From assembly GCF_918697925.1 (NCBI RefSeq), contig NZ_CAKKMF010000020.1, positions 1-64,000 of the forward strand: a stretch of DNA of 64,000 nucleotides, given 5' to 3'. Source of the stretch: Arthrobacter sp. Bi26 (GTDB lineage: Bacteria > Actinomycetota > Actinomycetes > Actinomycetales > Micrococcaceae). Made by a program: the position numbers and the translations under genes. Positions 9,351-17,624 of this stretch are shown here, one piece after another; within the stretch, counting starts at the first letter, position 1, and each line of letters opens with the position of its first letter. Below the pieces are notes generated by a model, which had not been told where the DNA came from, made no database searches, and was given only the letters and a program-made list of their open reading frames with translations.

Positions 9351-10946
9351 TTGGACGCCTTGGAAATCGCACGCTGGCAATTCGGAATCACCACGGTCTA
9401 CCACTTCATGATGGTGCCGCTCACGATCGGCCTCGGGCTGGTGGTGGCTGTGATCCAGACGCTCTGGTACCGCACCGGCAAGCCGGAATATCTGCGCATG
9501 ACGAAGTTCTGGGGCAAGCTCTTCCTGATCAACTTCATCATGGGCGTCGCCACCGGAATCGTGCAGGAATTCCAGTTCGGCATGGCCTGGAGCGAGTACA
9601 GCCGCTTTGTCGGTGACGTGTTCGGCGCCCCGCTGGCCATGGAAGCGCTCCTGGCCTTCTTCGTCGAGTCAACGTTCCTGGGCCTGTGGATCTTCGGCTG
9701 GAAACAACTCAAACCCGGCGTCCACCTGGCCTGCCTCTGGGTTGCCGTGATTGGCTCCGTGTTCTCGGCCTACTTCATCATCGTGGCCAACAGCTGGATG
9801 CAGCACCCCGTCGGCGTCGAAATGGTCAACGGCCGGCCCGTCATGACCGACGCGTGGGCCGTCTTCACCAACAACACCGCCCTCGTGGCCGTGCCGCACA
9901 CCCTGTTCGGCGCCCTCGCCGTCGCCGGAGGCTTCCTCCTCGGGATCGCCTGGTACCACCTGTGGCGCCGCCGCCACGACGGCATCGACACGATCGGGGC
10001 CGATGGCAAGGTGATTCCCGGCGAGGCCGCCGGCATCCTCGGTCGGGACCGCGCAGACCACACCGTCTGGATCCGCTCGCTGCGGATCGGCGCCGTCGTC
10101 GCCATGATTTCCTTCGCTGGCACCGCCGTCACCGGGGACCTCCAGGGCAAGCTCATGTTCGAGCAGCAGCCCATGAAGATGGCCGCCGCCGAGGCAGCCT
10201 GCCACGACGGCACCGGCTTCTCGGTCCTCAGCGTCGGCAACGTCGGCGCCAAGAACTGCGACGACATCGTGGCCGTGATCGAGGTCCCCGGCATCCTGTC
10301 CTTCCTGGCCAAGGGCGACTTCACCACGGAGGTCAAGGGCGTCAACAGCCTCCTGGATGAGTACCAGGCCAAGTACGGCACCACTTTGCCGGACAACCCC
10401 ATCTACGGGGACCGCGCCGGCCAGCAAATCCAGTACGTGCCCGTCATGGAGGTCACCTACTGGGGCTTCCGGATGATGATCGGCTTCGGTGGCGTGGCCG
10501 CCCTCGCCGCCCTGGTGGCCCTGTGGGCCACGCGCAAGGGAACCGTGCCGGCCTCCCGCGGACTCATGCGCCTGGCGGTGTTCGGCATCCTCGCACCCTT
10601 CGGTGCCAACGCCGCGGGCTGGATCTTCACCGAGATGGGCCGCCAGCCGTTCGTCGTCGCCCCGAACCCGGACCCCAGCGGAATCGATCAGGTCTTCATG
10701 TTCACCGCCGCGGCCGTCTCACCGGGAGTCTCGGCCGGCGAGATCCTGACCTCCCTCGTGGTGCTGACCAGCATTTATGCAGTGCTACTGGTGGTGGAGG
10801 TCAAGCTCCTGGTCAAGTACATCCGCGGCGGCGTGGCCTCGGCCATGCCGGAACTCGCACATGCCCCCGTTGACGAAAACGAGGACGGCACCCCCCGGGG
10901 CGGTCCAGGCAAGCCCGACGACGACGTCCTGGCTTTCGCCTACTAG
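9351..10946 (+). CDS. cydA: Cytochrome bd ubiquinol/menaquinol oxidase subunit I
   Basis: Haem-bearing subunit of the high-affinity terminal oxidase in the cytoplasmic membrane. The 531-residue protein starts MDALEIARWQFGITTVYHF, with the high-spin haem ligand candidate H18. It shows the conserved NFIMGVATGIVQEFQFGMAWSEYSRFVGDVFGAPLAMEALLAFF core and the C-terminal quinol-side helices (NAAGWIFTEMGRQPFVV). The TTG start at 9351 is preceded by AGGGA at 9341-9345. It is the first gene of cydA-cydB-cydDC. Two palindromic operators directly upstream suggest control by the divergent BlaI-like repressor. Confidence 0.96.
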   Translation: MDALEIARWQFGITTVYHFMMVPLTIGLGLVVAVIQTLWYRTGKPEYLRMTKFWGKLFLINFIMGVATGIVQEFQFGMAWSEYSRFVGDVFGAPLAMEALLAFFVESTFLGLWIFGWKQLKPGVHLACLWVAVIGSVFSAYFIIVANSWMQHPVGVEMVNGRPVMTDAWAVFTNNTALVAVPHTLFGALAVAGGFLLGIAWYHLWRRRHDGIDTIGADGKVIPGEAAGILGRDRADHTVWIRSLRIGAVVAMISFAGTAVTGDLQGKLMFEQQPMKMAAAEAACHDGTGFSVLSVGNVGAKNCDDIVAVIEVPGILSFLAKGDFTTEVKGVNSLLDEYQAKYGTTLPDNPIYGDRAGQQIQYVPVMEVTYWGFRMMIGFGGVAALAALVALWATRKGTVPASRGLMRLAVFGILAPFGANAAGWIFTEMGRQPFVVAPNPDPSGIDQVFMFTAAAVSPGVSAGEILTSLVVLTSIYAVLLVVEVKLLVKYIRGGVASAMPELAHAPVDENEDGTPRGGPGKPDDDVLAFAY

Positions 10947-11008
10947 GCGCCCGCCCAGCAACCCACCTACCCAGCAACCCCACACAAAAAGCGCAGAGGA
11001 TTCTCAGC

Positions 11009-12058
11009 ATGGAACTGCTACCCACCATCTGGTTCGTCGCCATCGCGGTGCTGTGGACGGGCTATCTCTTTCTCGAGGGCTTCGACCTTGGCGTCGGGAT
11101 GCTGATGAAGGTATTCGCCCGGAACAACACGGAGCGTCGCGTCCTGATCAACACGATCGGCCCGGTCTGGGACGGCAACGAGGTCTGGCTCCTGACCGCC
11201 GGCGGTGCCACCTTCGCGGCCTTCCCGCTGTGGTACGCCTCGCTGTTCTCCGCACTGTACCTGCCGCTGCTGCTGGTCCTCGTGGCGCTCATCTTCCGTG
11301 CAGTCGCTTTCGAATACCGCGGCAAAGTGGACAACCCCCGGTGGCGCGCCCGCTGGGACTGGGCCATCGCGGCAGGATCGTTCGTCGCTGCCTTCGGCGT
11401 CGGCGCCGCACTGGCCCTGACCACCACGGGACTGCCGCTGGATGCCAACGGTGACCGCGAGGGCGGCCCGTTCGCCTGGTTCAGCGGCTACGCCGTGCTC
11501 GGCGGGTTCGCCGTCGTCGGGTTCTCCCTCCTGCACGGGCTCGGGTTCCTGGCGCTGAAGACCGACGGCGAGGTCCGCCACCGGGCGCGGGCATGGTTCG
11601 TCCGGTTGCTGCCCGTGCTGCTGCTGCCTATCGCCGGCTGGGCCGTGAGCCTCCAACTTCTCAGCGGCGAGGCCTGGACCATCGCTGCCGTCGTCGCCGC
11701 CGTGGTCGCGGCAGTCCTGGCGTGGAATTTTGCCCGGAAGGATGCCGAAGGCCGTGCCTTCTTGTCGCTGGGGGCATTCCTCCTGCTTGGCAGCGCATCC
11801 ATCTTCGGTGCCGCCTTCCCCGTGGTGCTCCCGTCCACCCTGGATCCCGCGTTCAACCTGACAGTCTCCAACGCCTCGTCCTCGGACTACACCCTGGGCC
11901 TGATGGGCATTGTGGCCTGCATCGGGCTGCCGCTGGTCCTGGCGTACCAGGCCTGGACGTACTGGGTGTTCCGGCGCCGGGTCAGCGCGGCGCACATCCC
12001 CGAGGCCCACAGCTTCCTTCCCGCGATCGCCGCCAAAGCCCTGGCACCGAAGGACTAA
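11009..12058 (+). CDS. cydB: Cytochrome bd oxidase subunit II
   Basis: A 349-residue membrane protein beginning MELLPTIWFVAIAVLWTGYLFLEGFDLGVGML, the hallmark CydB N-terminus. The conserved TIGPVWDGNEVWLLTAGGATFAAFP block and several further transmembrane segments follow. It starts 62 bp after cydA with AGAGGA upstream. It pairs with CydA to form the oxidase. The following CydDC gene starts 7 bp after its stop. Confidence 0.96.
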   Translation: MELLPTIWFVAIAVLWTGYLFLEGFDLGVGMLMKVFARNNTERRVLINTIGPVWDGNEVWLLTAGGATFAAFPLWYASLFSALYLPLLLVLVALIFRAVAFEYRGKVDNPRWRARWDWAIAAGSFVAAFGVGAALALTTTGLPLDANGDREGGPFAWFSGYAVLGGFAVVGFSLLHGLGFLALKTDGEVRHRARAWFVRLLPVLLLPIAGWAVSLQLLSGEAWTIAAVVAAVVAAVLAWNFARKDAEGRAFLSLGAFLLLGSASIFGAAFPVVLPSTLDPAFNLTVSNASSSDYTLGLMGIVACIGLPLVLAYQAWTYWVFRRRVSAAHIPEAHSFLPAIAAKALAPKD

Positions 12059-12065
12059 CTCGCTG

Positions 12066-15000
12066 ATGAGACCGTTCCCCGCCGGCCCTGCGACCCGTTC
12101 CGCCCTCTACCTGCTGGGACTGCTGGCCGCCCTGAAGGCGCTGTCCCTTGTGCTGATGGCCCAGGCCGTGGCATCGATGCTCGCCGGGCTCGCGGCGCAT
12201 GACCCCGCCTGGGCCGACCAGCTGGTTCTGGGGGCCGCCGGAGCCGTGCTGCGCTCACTGACCGTGTGGGCGCAGTCGGTGGCCTCGCGCCGGGCGGCAC
12301 TCGGGGTAAAGGAGGAGCTGCGCTCTCAGCTGCTGGAGCAGGCGCTCAGGAACGGAACGCGGGCGTCCGGGCCCGCCGACGGCGGCCTCGCCGTGCTGGC
12401 CACCCGTGGGCTGGATGCCCTGGATAACTACTACACCCAGTTCCTGCCCGCGTTGGTCAACTGCGCGGCCATCCCGCTGCTGCTGGGGGCCCGCATCCTG
12501 TTCGCCGACTGGATCAGCGCCGTGGTGATCGTGCTGACGGTGCCGCTGGTGCCGCTGTTCATGGTGCTGATCGGGCGGTACACAGAGGAACGCGTCAGGG
12601 AAGCCCAGTCCGCACTGGCGCGGCTCTCCGGCCACATGCTCGAACTCGCCAAAGGCCTGCCCGTCCTGGTGGGCCTGGGCCGGGCCGCCGCCCAGCGCCA
12701 GGCACTGGAGGACATGTCCGAGGAATACCGCTCCCGGACCATGGGGACTTTGCGCACGGCCTTTCTTTCCGCCCTGGCCCTTGAGCTCATATCAACCATT
12801 TCCGTGGCGGTGGTCGCTGTGTTCATCGGCGTCCGCCTGGTTCACGGCGACATGGCGCTGGAGGCAGGGCTGCTTGCCCTCATCCTGGCCCCCGACTGCT
12901 ACCTGCCGCTCCGGGAGCTTGGCACCGCACACCACGCCAGCGACGAAGGCCGGGCAGCGCTCGCCGAAACCACTGCGGTCCTTTCAGTGCCGGAAACCGC
13001 GCCACTGGTTCCGGCGCCCGACGCCGGATTTGCCGCTGGACCGCCCTCCATCACCGTGGACGGGCTGAGCGTTCGGTTCGGCGGCCGCAGGGATGCCGCC
13101 GTCGGTCCGCTGAGCTTCACCGCCCCTGCCGGCCGGATTACGGCACTCGACGGGGCCAGCGGTGCGGGCAAGAGCACCGTGCTCGGAGTCCTCGCGGGGA
13201 CCGTCGGGACGGGCTCGGGGACCGTCGTATCGGGACGCCTCGGAGGATTCACGACGGCGGATCTCGCCTGGGTGCCCCAGCACCCCGTCATGGTGGCCTC
13301 CACGGTGCTGGACGAGATCCGCCTGTATCTCGGTGTTCCCGCCAACGGACCCGACGCCGCCGCGGCCAGCGCTGCCACCGGCGATTCGGCCAGCGCGGAA
13401 AACGATGCGGCAGCGCAGCGGTGCCTCGCGGCCGTGGGCGCGGAACACCTGGCCGCCAAGCACCCGGCCGAGCTGAGCCCGGGGGAGCTGCGGCGGGTGG
13501 CGCTGGCCCGCGGGCTGGCACGGATCGAGGCCGGCGCCAGCGTACTGCTCCTGGATGAACCCACCGCCCATCTGGACCGGGAATCGGCCACAAAGGTCAA
13601 TCGGACCCTCGCCGGGCTCCGGGGACAGGTCACTGTGCTGCTCGTCGCGCACGACCGGCAGACCCGGGAGCTTGCCGACATGCTCGTCGCGGTGGCTCCG
13701 CACGGCTCCGGGCGCCACGGAGTCGAATATCCGTCCATCGCCACGCCTTTGCCGGCATCAATCGATGCGGACGTCCAGGCCGCGGCCATCCGGCCGCCTT
13801 CCGCCGCGGCTGCCGCGACGCCGAGTCCGAGCCGGGGCGCAACGCCGAGCGCAACGCCTGGCGGCCCTGAAGCTGGCGCCGCGCCTGCCGTGGCCGTCGG
13901 CTCTGTCGGCTCATTCGGCTCGGTCGGCCCGGCCGGCTCAGTCACCTCCCAGTTGCGTCGCCTGCTGGCCCCGGTAACGGGCCGGTTTGCCGCCGCCGGA
14001 GCCGTAGGCACTCTGGCGGCCTTGTTCGCGGTCGCCCTCGCCGGGCTCTCCGGCTGGCTCATCATCCGCGCCAGCGAGCAGCCCCCCATCCTGTACCTGC
14101 TCACCGCGATCGTCGGCGTGCGGTTCTTCGGCGTCGGCCGGGCGGGCCTGCGGTACGCCGAACGGCTGCTGCTGCATGACGCCGTGTTCGCCGCCCTGAC
14201 CCGGCTCCGGGGCCGGCTGTGGGAGTCGCTGAGCCGGCGGGCACTGTCCCTCCGCCGGTTGCTGCAGGGTGGCAACGTCCTGGGCACGGTGGTGGACGAC
14301 GTCGACACTGTCCGCGAGCTCCTGCCGCGCGTCGTGCTGCCGCCCGTGACTGCCATGGCTGTTGCCGTGGCCGCAGTGTGCGGGATCGGGTTGCTGCTTC
14401 CCGCGGCGCTGCCCGCCGTGGTTGTGGCAGCGCTGCTGAGCATCGTCGTTGCCCCGGCACTGGCGTTGGCCGCCGACCGCATGTCTGCCGGCACCGAACA
14501 AAAACTCCGCTCCGGCGTGCTCCGTCACGTGGCAGCCGCCCTGGACGCCCGCGCAGAACTGAATGCGAACGGCGTGAGCGCCCCCGTGCTTGGTGCGATA
14601 GGCCGGGCGGACCGGGCCGCGACGGCTGCTTCACAGCGGTCGGCGTGGGCGGAAGGGCTCGGCCAGGCCCTGACCGTCCTGGCCTGCGCCGGAGCCGCCC
14701 TGGCCAGTGCCGTGCTGGCCGCCCCGCTCGCTCTGAGCGGCGCGGTCGAAGCGGAGACGGTCGCCGTCGTGGTCCTGGTGCAGCTTGCCCTGGTGGACCC
14801 CTACGCGGCCATCACCACGGCCGTGCGGCAATACCCGGCGCTGCGCGCCGTAATGCGGCGGATCAGCGAGGCAGGTGTCCTGGAGCCGGGGGCCAATGGT
14901 GAACCGGAGGGCGACGACGCCGCAACGGGCGGCCTGGTGCACGTGCCTTCGCGACCCGGCGGCGGGCCCGGGATCGAACTTGTGGACCTCGCAGCCGCGT

Positions 15001-15701
15001 GGCCTGGCAGCGGCAACGTCTTTACCGGACTCACTGCCGAGGCCGGCCCAGGGCGCTGGCTGGCCGTCACCGGCGCCTCCGGCTCCGGCAAATCGACCCT
15101 GCTGGCAGCGATCCTGGGTTTCCTGCCGGCGGCCGGCGGCCACCTGTACCTGAGCGGGCGCGCCGCCTGGTGCCCGCAGGAGGCGCACCTTTTCGACTCG
15201 ACCATCCGGGGCAACCTTCAACTCGCGCGGCCTGAGCCCGCTCGCGCCGGCACGGACAGCGCCACGGGTGCGGCCGGGGATGCCGCGGCGGGCGGAACGT
15301 CCGCGGCCGCCGGAGGCGACGAGCAGATGCGCGCTGCCCTCGACGCCGTCGGACTTGGTCCGGTGCTGGCCCGGCTTGAGGACGGACTGGACACCCGGAT
15401 CGGCCCGGGCGGGGCGTTCCTCAGCGGCGGGGAGCGTACCCGTCTGGCCGTTGCGCGCACGCTCATGACCGGGGCCGATATCATCTTGCTCGATGAACCG
15501 ACCGCACACCTCGATGCGGAATCAGGCAGGCTCATGCTCGCCGAATTGCGGAACGGGCTGCGCGACCGGACCGTTGTCCTTGTCACCCACAACCCGAACG
15601 ATATCGACCCCGCTGACACCAGACTCGACCTCGACGCCGCGGCTGCCGCGGCCGCCGCGGGCGACGGTCCGGCGCCGGCGGCTGTGCTGGCGCGGGGGTA
15701 G
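12066..15701 (+). CDS. cydDC: Fused CydD-CydC thiol/haem ABC exporter
   Basis: A single 1211-residue polypeptide carrying both halves of the CydDC exporter, which is needed for cytochrome bd maturation. CydD part: membrane domain to about 330, then an ATPase with GASGAGKST (about 363), LSPGELRRVALARGL and LLLDEPTAHLD. A Ser/Ala/Gly/Pro-rich linker follows (about 560-640). CydC part: second membrane domain, then GASGSGKST (about 1002), FLSGGERTRLAVARTL and ILLDEPTAHLD. The start ATG at 12066 is chosen because the frame upstream (from 11910) overlaps cydB and gives no CydD-like sequence. The fusion form is common in Actinobacteria. Both ATPase sites look intact. Confidence 0.93.
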   Translation: MRPFPAGPATRSALYLLGLLAALKALSLVLMAQAVASMLAGLAAHDPAWADQLVLGAAGAVLRSLTVWAQSVASRRAALGVKEELRSQLLEQALRNGTRASGPADGGLAVLATRGLDALDNYYTQFLPALVNCAAIPLLLGARILFADWISAVVIVLTVPLVPLFMVLIGRYTEERVREAQSALARLSGHMLELAKGLPVLVGLGRAAAQRQALEDMSEEYRSRTMGTLRTAFLSALALELISTISVAVVAVFIGVRLVHGDMALEAGLLALILAPDCYLPLRELGTAHHASDEGRAALAETTAVLSVPETAPLVPAPDAGFAAGPPSITVDGLSVRFGGRRDAAVGPLSFTAPAGRITALDGASGAGKSTVLGVLAGTVGTGSGTVVSGRLGGFTTADLAWVPQHPVMVASTVLDEIRLYLGVPANGPDAAAASAATGDSASAENDAAAQRCLAAVGAEHLAAKHPAELSPGELRRVALARGLARIEAGASVLLLDEPTAHLDRESATKVNRTLAGLRGQVTVLLVAHDRQTRELADMLVAVAPHGSGRHGVEYPSIATPLPASIDADVQAAAIRPPSAAAAATPSPSRGATPSATPGGPEAGAAPAVAVGSVGSFGSVGPAGSVTSQLRRLLAPVTGRFAAAGAVGTLAALFAVALAGLSGWLIIRASEQPPILYLLTAIVGVRFFGVGRAGLRYAERLLLHDAVFAALTRLRGRLWESLSRRALSLRRLLQGGNVLGTVVDDVDTVRELLPRVVLPPVTAMAVAVAAVCGIGLLLPAALPAVVVAALLSIVVAPALALAADRMSAGTEQKLRSGVLRHVAAALDARAELNANGVSAPVLGAIGRADRAATAASQRSAWAEGLGQALTVLACAGAALASAVLAAPLALSGAVEAETVAVVVLVQLALVDPYAAITTAVRQYPALRAVMRRISEAGVLEPGANGEPEGDDAATGGLVHVPSRPGGGPGIELVDLAAAWPGSGNVFTGLTAEAGPGRWLAVTGASGSGKSTLLAAILGFLPAAGGHLYLSGRAAWCPQEAHLFDSTIRGNLQLARPEPARAGTDSATGAAGDAAAGGTSAAAGGDEQMRAALDAVGLGPVLARLEDGLDTRIGPGGAFLSGGERTRLAVARTLMTGADIILLDEPTAHLDAESGRLMLAELRNGLRDRTVVLVTHNPNDIDPADTRLDLDAAAAAAAAGDGPAPAAVLARG

Positions 15702-15722
15702 CCGGCCGATTAGCCTGTTGCC

Positions 15723-16775
15723 ATGAACCAAAACGGCGAGCTCCTGCCCCGGCCCGCACTCGATCCCCGGCTGTCCTGGCGGGCGGCGGAGCACGGCGAC
15801 CTCGACTCGTGGGCCAGGCTGATCGCCCGGACCGCCGCCGTCGAGCAGCCCGTCTGGTTTGAACGCCGGGCGGATCTGGAACAGATCCTGGAGTCGAAGA
15901 ACAACCCGGTGGCGGCAAACACCCTCCTCGGCTTCGATCCGGACGGTGTTGCCCGGGCATATGGCCGGATCACCAAGAACCGCGACGGTGACAAGGCGAA
16001 CGGCTCCGGCTGCGTTGACCCTGAGTGGCAGGGGAGCGGGATCGGCACCGGACTGCTGGGCTGGATGGAACAGCGGACCAGGGACCGCTTCGCCGAGGAC
16101 GCGCGCGCGGCGGGGACTGCCGACGAGGACGGGGACGCACGGAGCGCGGTCCCGCGCCCGAGGCTGCGGCTCTACATGGAGCAGCAGCACCAACACCAGG
16201 CCGCCTTGTTCGCCGGTTCCGGCTACGGCATTGTCCGCTATTACAACGAGATGCACCGGCCGCTGACCCAGACTGTGCCTGAGGCCATCCTGGACCCGGC
16301 ACTGGAGCTCGTGACGTTTGGACCGGCGCTGCATGAGCCGGTGCGGCTGGCGCACAACGCGGCATTTCGGGACCACTGGGGCAGCGAGCCCCGCGACGAG
16401 GAGGCCTGGGGCTTTGTGGTGAACGATCCGCAGGCCCGGCCGGACTTGAGCGGCGTCGTACTGGACCGTTCCACCGGGATTGTGGCCGGCTACCAGCTGG
16501 CCACCCACGACGCCGAGGCCGCCCTGACCCGGGGGTTCCGCGAGGGATACACCGAGCTCCTCGGAGTCCGGCGGGAATTCCGGGGCCGGGGCATCGCGCA
16601 GGTGCTCCTGGCCGATGCCATGCGCCGCTTCGCCGCCGCGGGGATGGACGTGGCTTCGCTGGACGTCGATTCGGAGAACCCCACCGGAGCCCTCGCGCTC
16701 TACGTCAAGATGGGCTATGTGGCGGTCAACCGAAGCATGGCTTGGGACAAGGATCTCCAGCGGTCGGCGCCTTAG
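15723..16775 (+). CDS. GNAT N-acetyltransferase with two GNAT-like domains
   Basis: A 350-residue protein. The N-terminal half has a degenerate GNAT fold (VDPEWQGSGIGTGLLGWMEQ resembles the acetyl-CoA pyrophosphate loop). The C-terminal half has a clear one (LGVRREFRGRGIAQVLLADAMRRFA, then LDVDSENPTGALALYVKMGY). Double-GNAT organisation is shared with mycothiol synthase MshD, but the diagnostic MshD context is absent and the substrate cannot be named. It starts 21 bp after cydDC without a convincing Shine-Dalgarno, so it may be leaderless or co-transcribed. Confidence 0.85.
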   Translation: MNQNGELLPRPALDPRLSWRAAEHGDLDSWARLIARTAAVEQPVWFERRADLEQILESKNNPVAANTLLGFDPDGVARAYGRITKNRDGDKANGSGCVDPEWQGSGIGTGLLGWMEQRTRDRFAEDARAAGTADEDGDARSAVPRPRLRLYMEQQHQHQAALFAGSGYGIVRYYNEMHRPLTQTVPEAILDPALELVTFGPALHEPVRLAHNAAFRDHWGSEPRDEEAWGFVVNDPQARPDLSGVVLDRSTGIVAGYQLATHDAEAALTRGFREGYTELLGVRREFRGRGIAQVLLADAMRRFAAAGMDVASLDVDSENPTGALALYVKMGYVAVNRSMAWDKDLQRSAP

Positions 16776-16829
16776 GGAATGCTCTAGGGGACAGCTTTAT
16801 CTAGGGGACCGCAGACTTGCCGTGTGGGT

Positions 16830-16851
16830 GCCAGCCGGCCGGCGTGCTGGC
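16830..16851. terminator. Hairpin between convergent GNAT and DinB genes
   Basis: GCCAGC/GCTGGC arms around a CG-rich loop lie in the 102-bp gap between convergent genes; the stem is short, so this is a weak call. Two near-identical copies of ACGCTAGCC-type sequence also occur at 16859-16887, the second over the DinB stop. Confidence 0.35.
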
Positions 16852-16877
16852 CGTGTTTCGCGCTAGCCGTCCACACG

Positions 16878-17396
16878 CTAGCCATCCACATCGTGGAGGT
16901 GATGGACGACGTCGTGCAGGAAGTACTGCGCGAAAGTCAGGACATTGAACACCGAGCCGTTGCTCCGCGTTCCTTTGCCCCCCCAATCCTCCTCGGGGAC
17001 CCGCGCGAAGGACGCGGCAATCTGCTCGCCCTCGGCGGTCAATTCAACACCGACTTCAGCTGGGTCGGCGTTGGCGTAGTCCTTCTCGATTGCCGTTTTG
17101 TCCTGGTCCCAGTCATCGAACCGGGCATCGTCCTCGGTCAGCATGAGGGACAGGCGGTGATCGAAAAGCGCGAAGACGTCCCGGACGTGGCATCCGTACT
17201 CGAGGACGGACCACGTGGCCTCATTGGGGCGTTCCGCCGCGTCCGGCCGTCGGAGGGCCGCCCGCCAGCGCGGGAGCATGCTGCTGACCATCCCCGGGGC
17301 CGTGGCAGGGGTCGCAGCCGAGGCATCGAAACCGCACTCGGGGCAGGGCCGTGACAGGACCCAGGTCCAGTCCTTGGAATCGGGAATGATAGGCAT
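16878..17396 (-). CDS. DinB family protein
   Basis: A 172-residue putative metal-dependent protein with the DinB-type four-helix fold. It has an N-terminal CPECGFDAS segment, the ligand-like His in WSVLEYGCHVRDVFALFDHRL, and a C-terminal HDVVHHLHDV motif. DinB_2 proteins often use bacillithiol or mycothiol as thiol partner; that is family knowledge and not shown here. Single gene, convergent with the GNAT gene. Confidence 0.82.
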   Translation of the reverse strand: MPIIPDSKDWTWVLSRPCPECGFDASAATPATAPGMVSSMLPRWRAALRRPDAAERPNEATWSVLEYGCHVRDVFALFDHRLSLMLTEDDARFDDWDQDKTAIEKDYANADPAEVGVELTAEGEQIAASFARVPEEDWGGKGTRSNGSVFNVLTFAQYFLHDVVHHLHDVDG

Positions 17397-17624
17397 TCCA
17401 GCAGTGTAGGTGCATTTGTTCCGCCGGGCATGCCGACTCGGTGCAACAGCCGGTGGGGGCCGCGACCCGCAAGGTCATGCCCACCTGGCCGCCGCGTTCA
17501 CTGCAGAGTTGTCGCGGAGGATCTTCCTGACGACAAACCGGCCATGGCGATGTCGCCTTTGTTGCCAGAGTGCACACTCGGGGTCCTGCCTAAAAATGTC
17601 ACACCCCTTTGGGAGACTCTGGTT

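Noticed and set aside
12899-14494. 531-codon frame antisense to cydDC
   Set aside because: Ser/Ala/Arg-rich with no recognisable domain; the sense strand has all ABC motifs.
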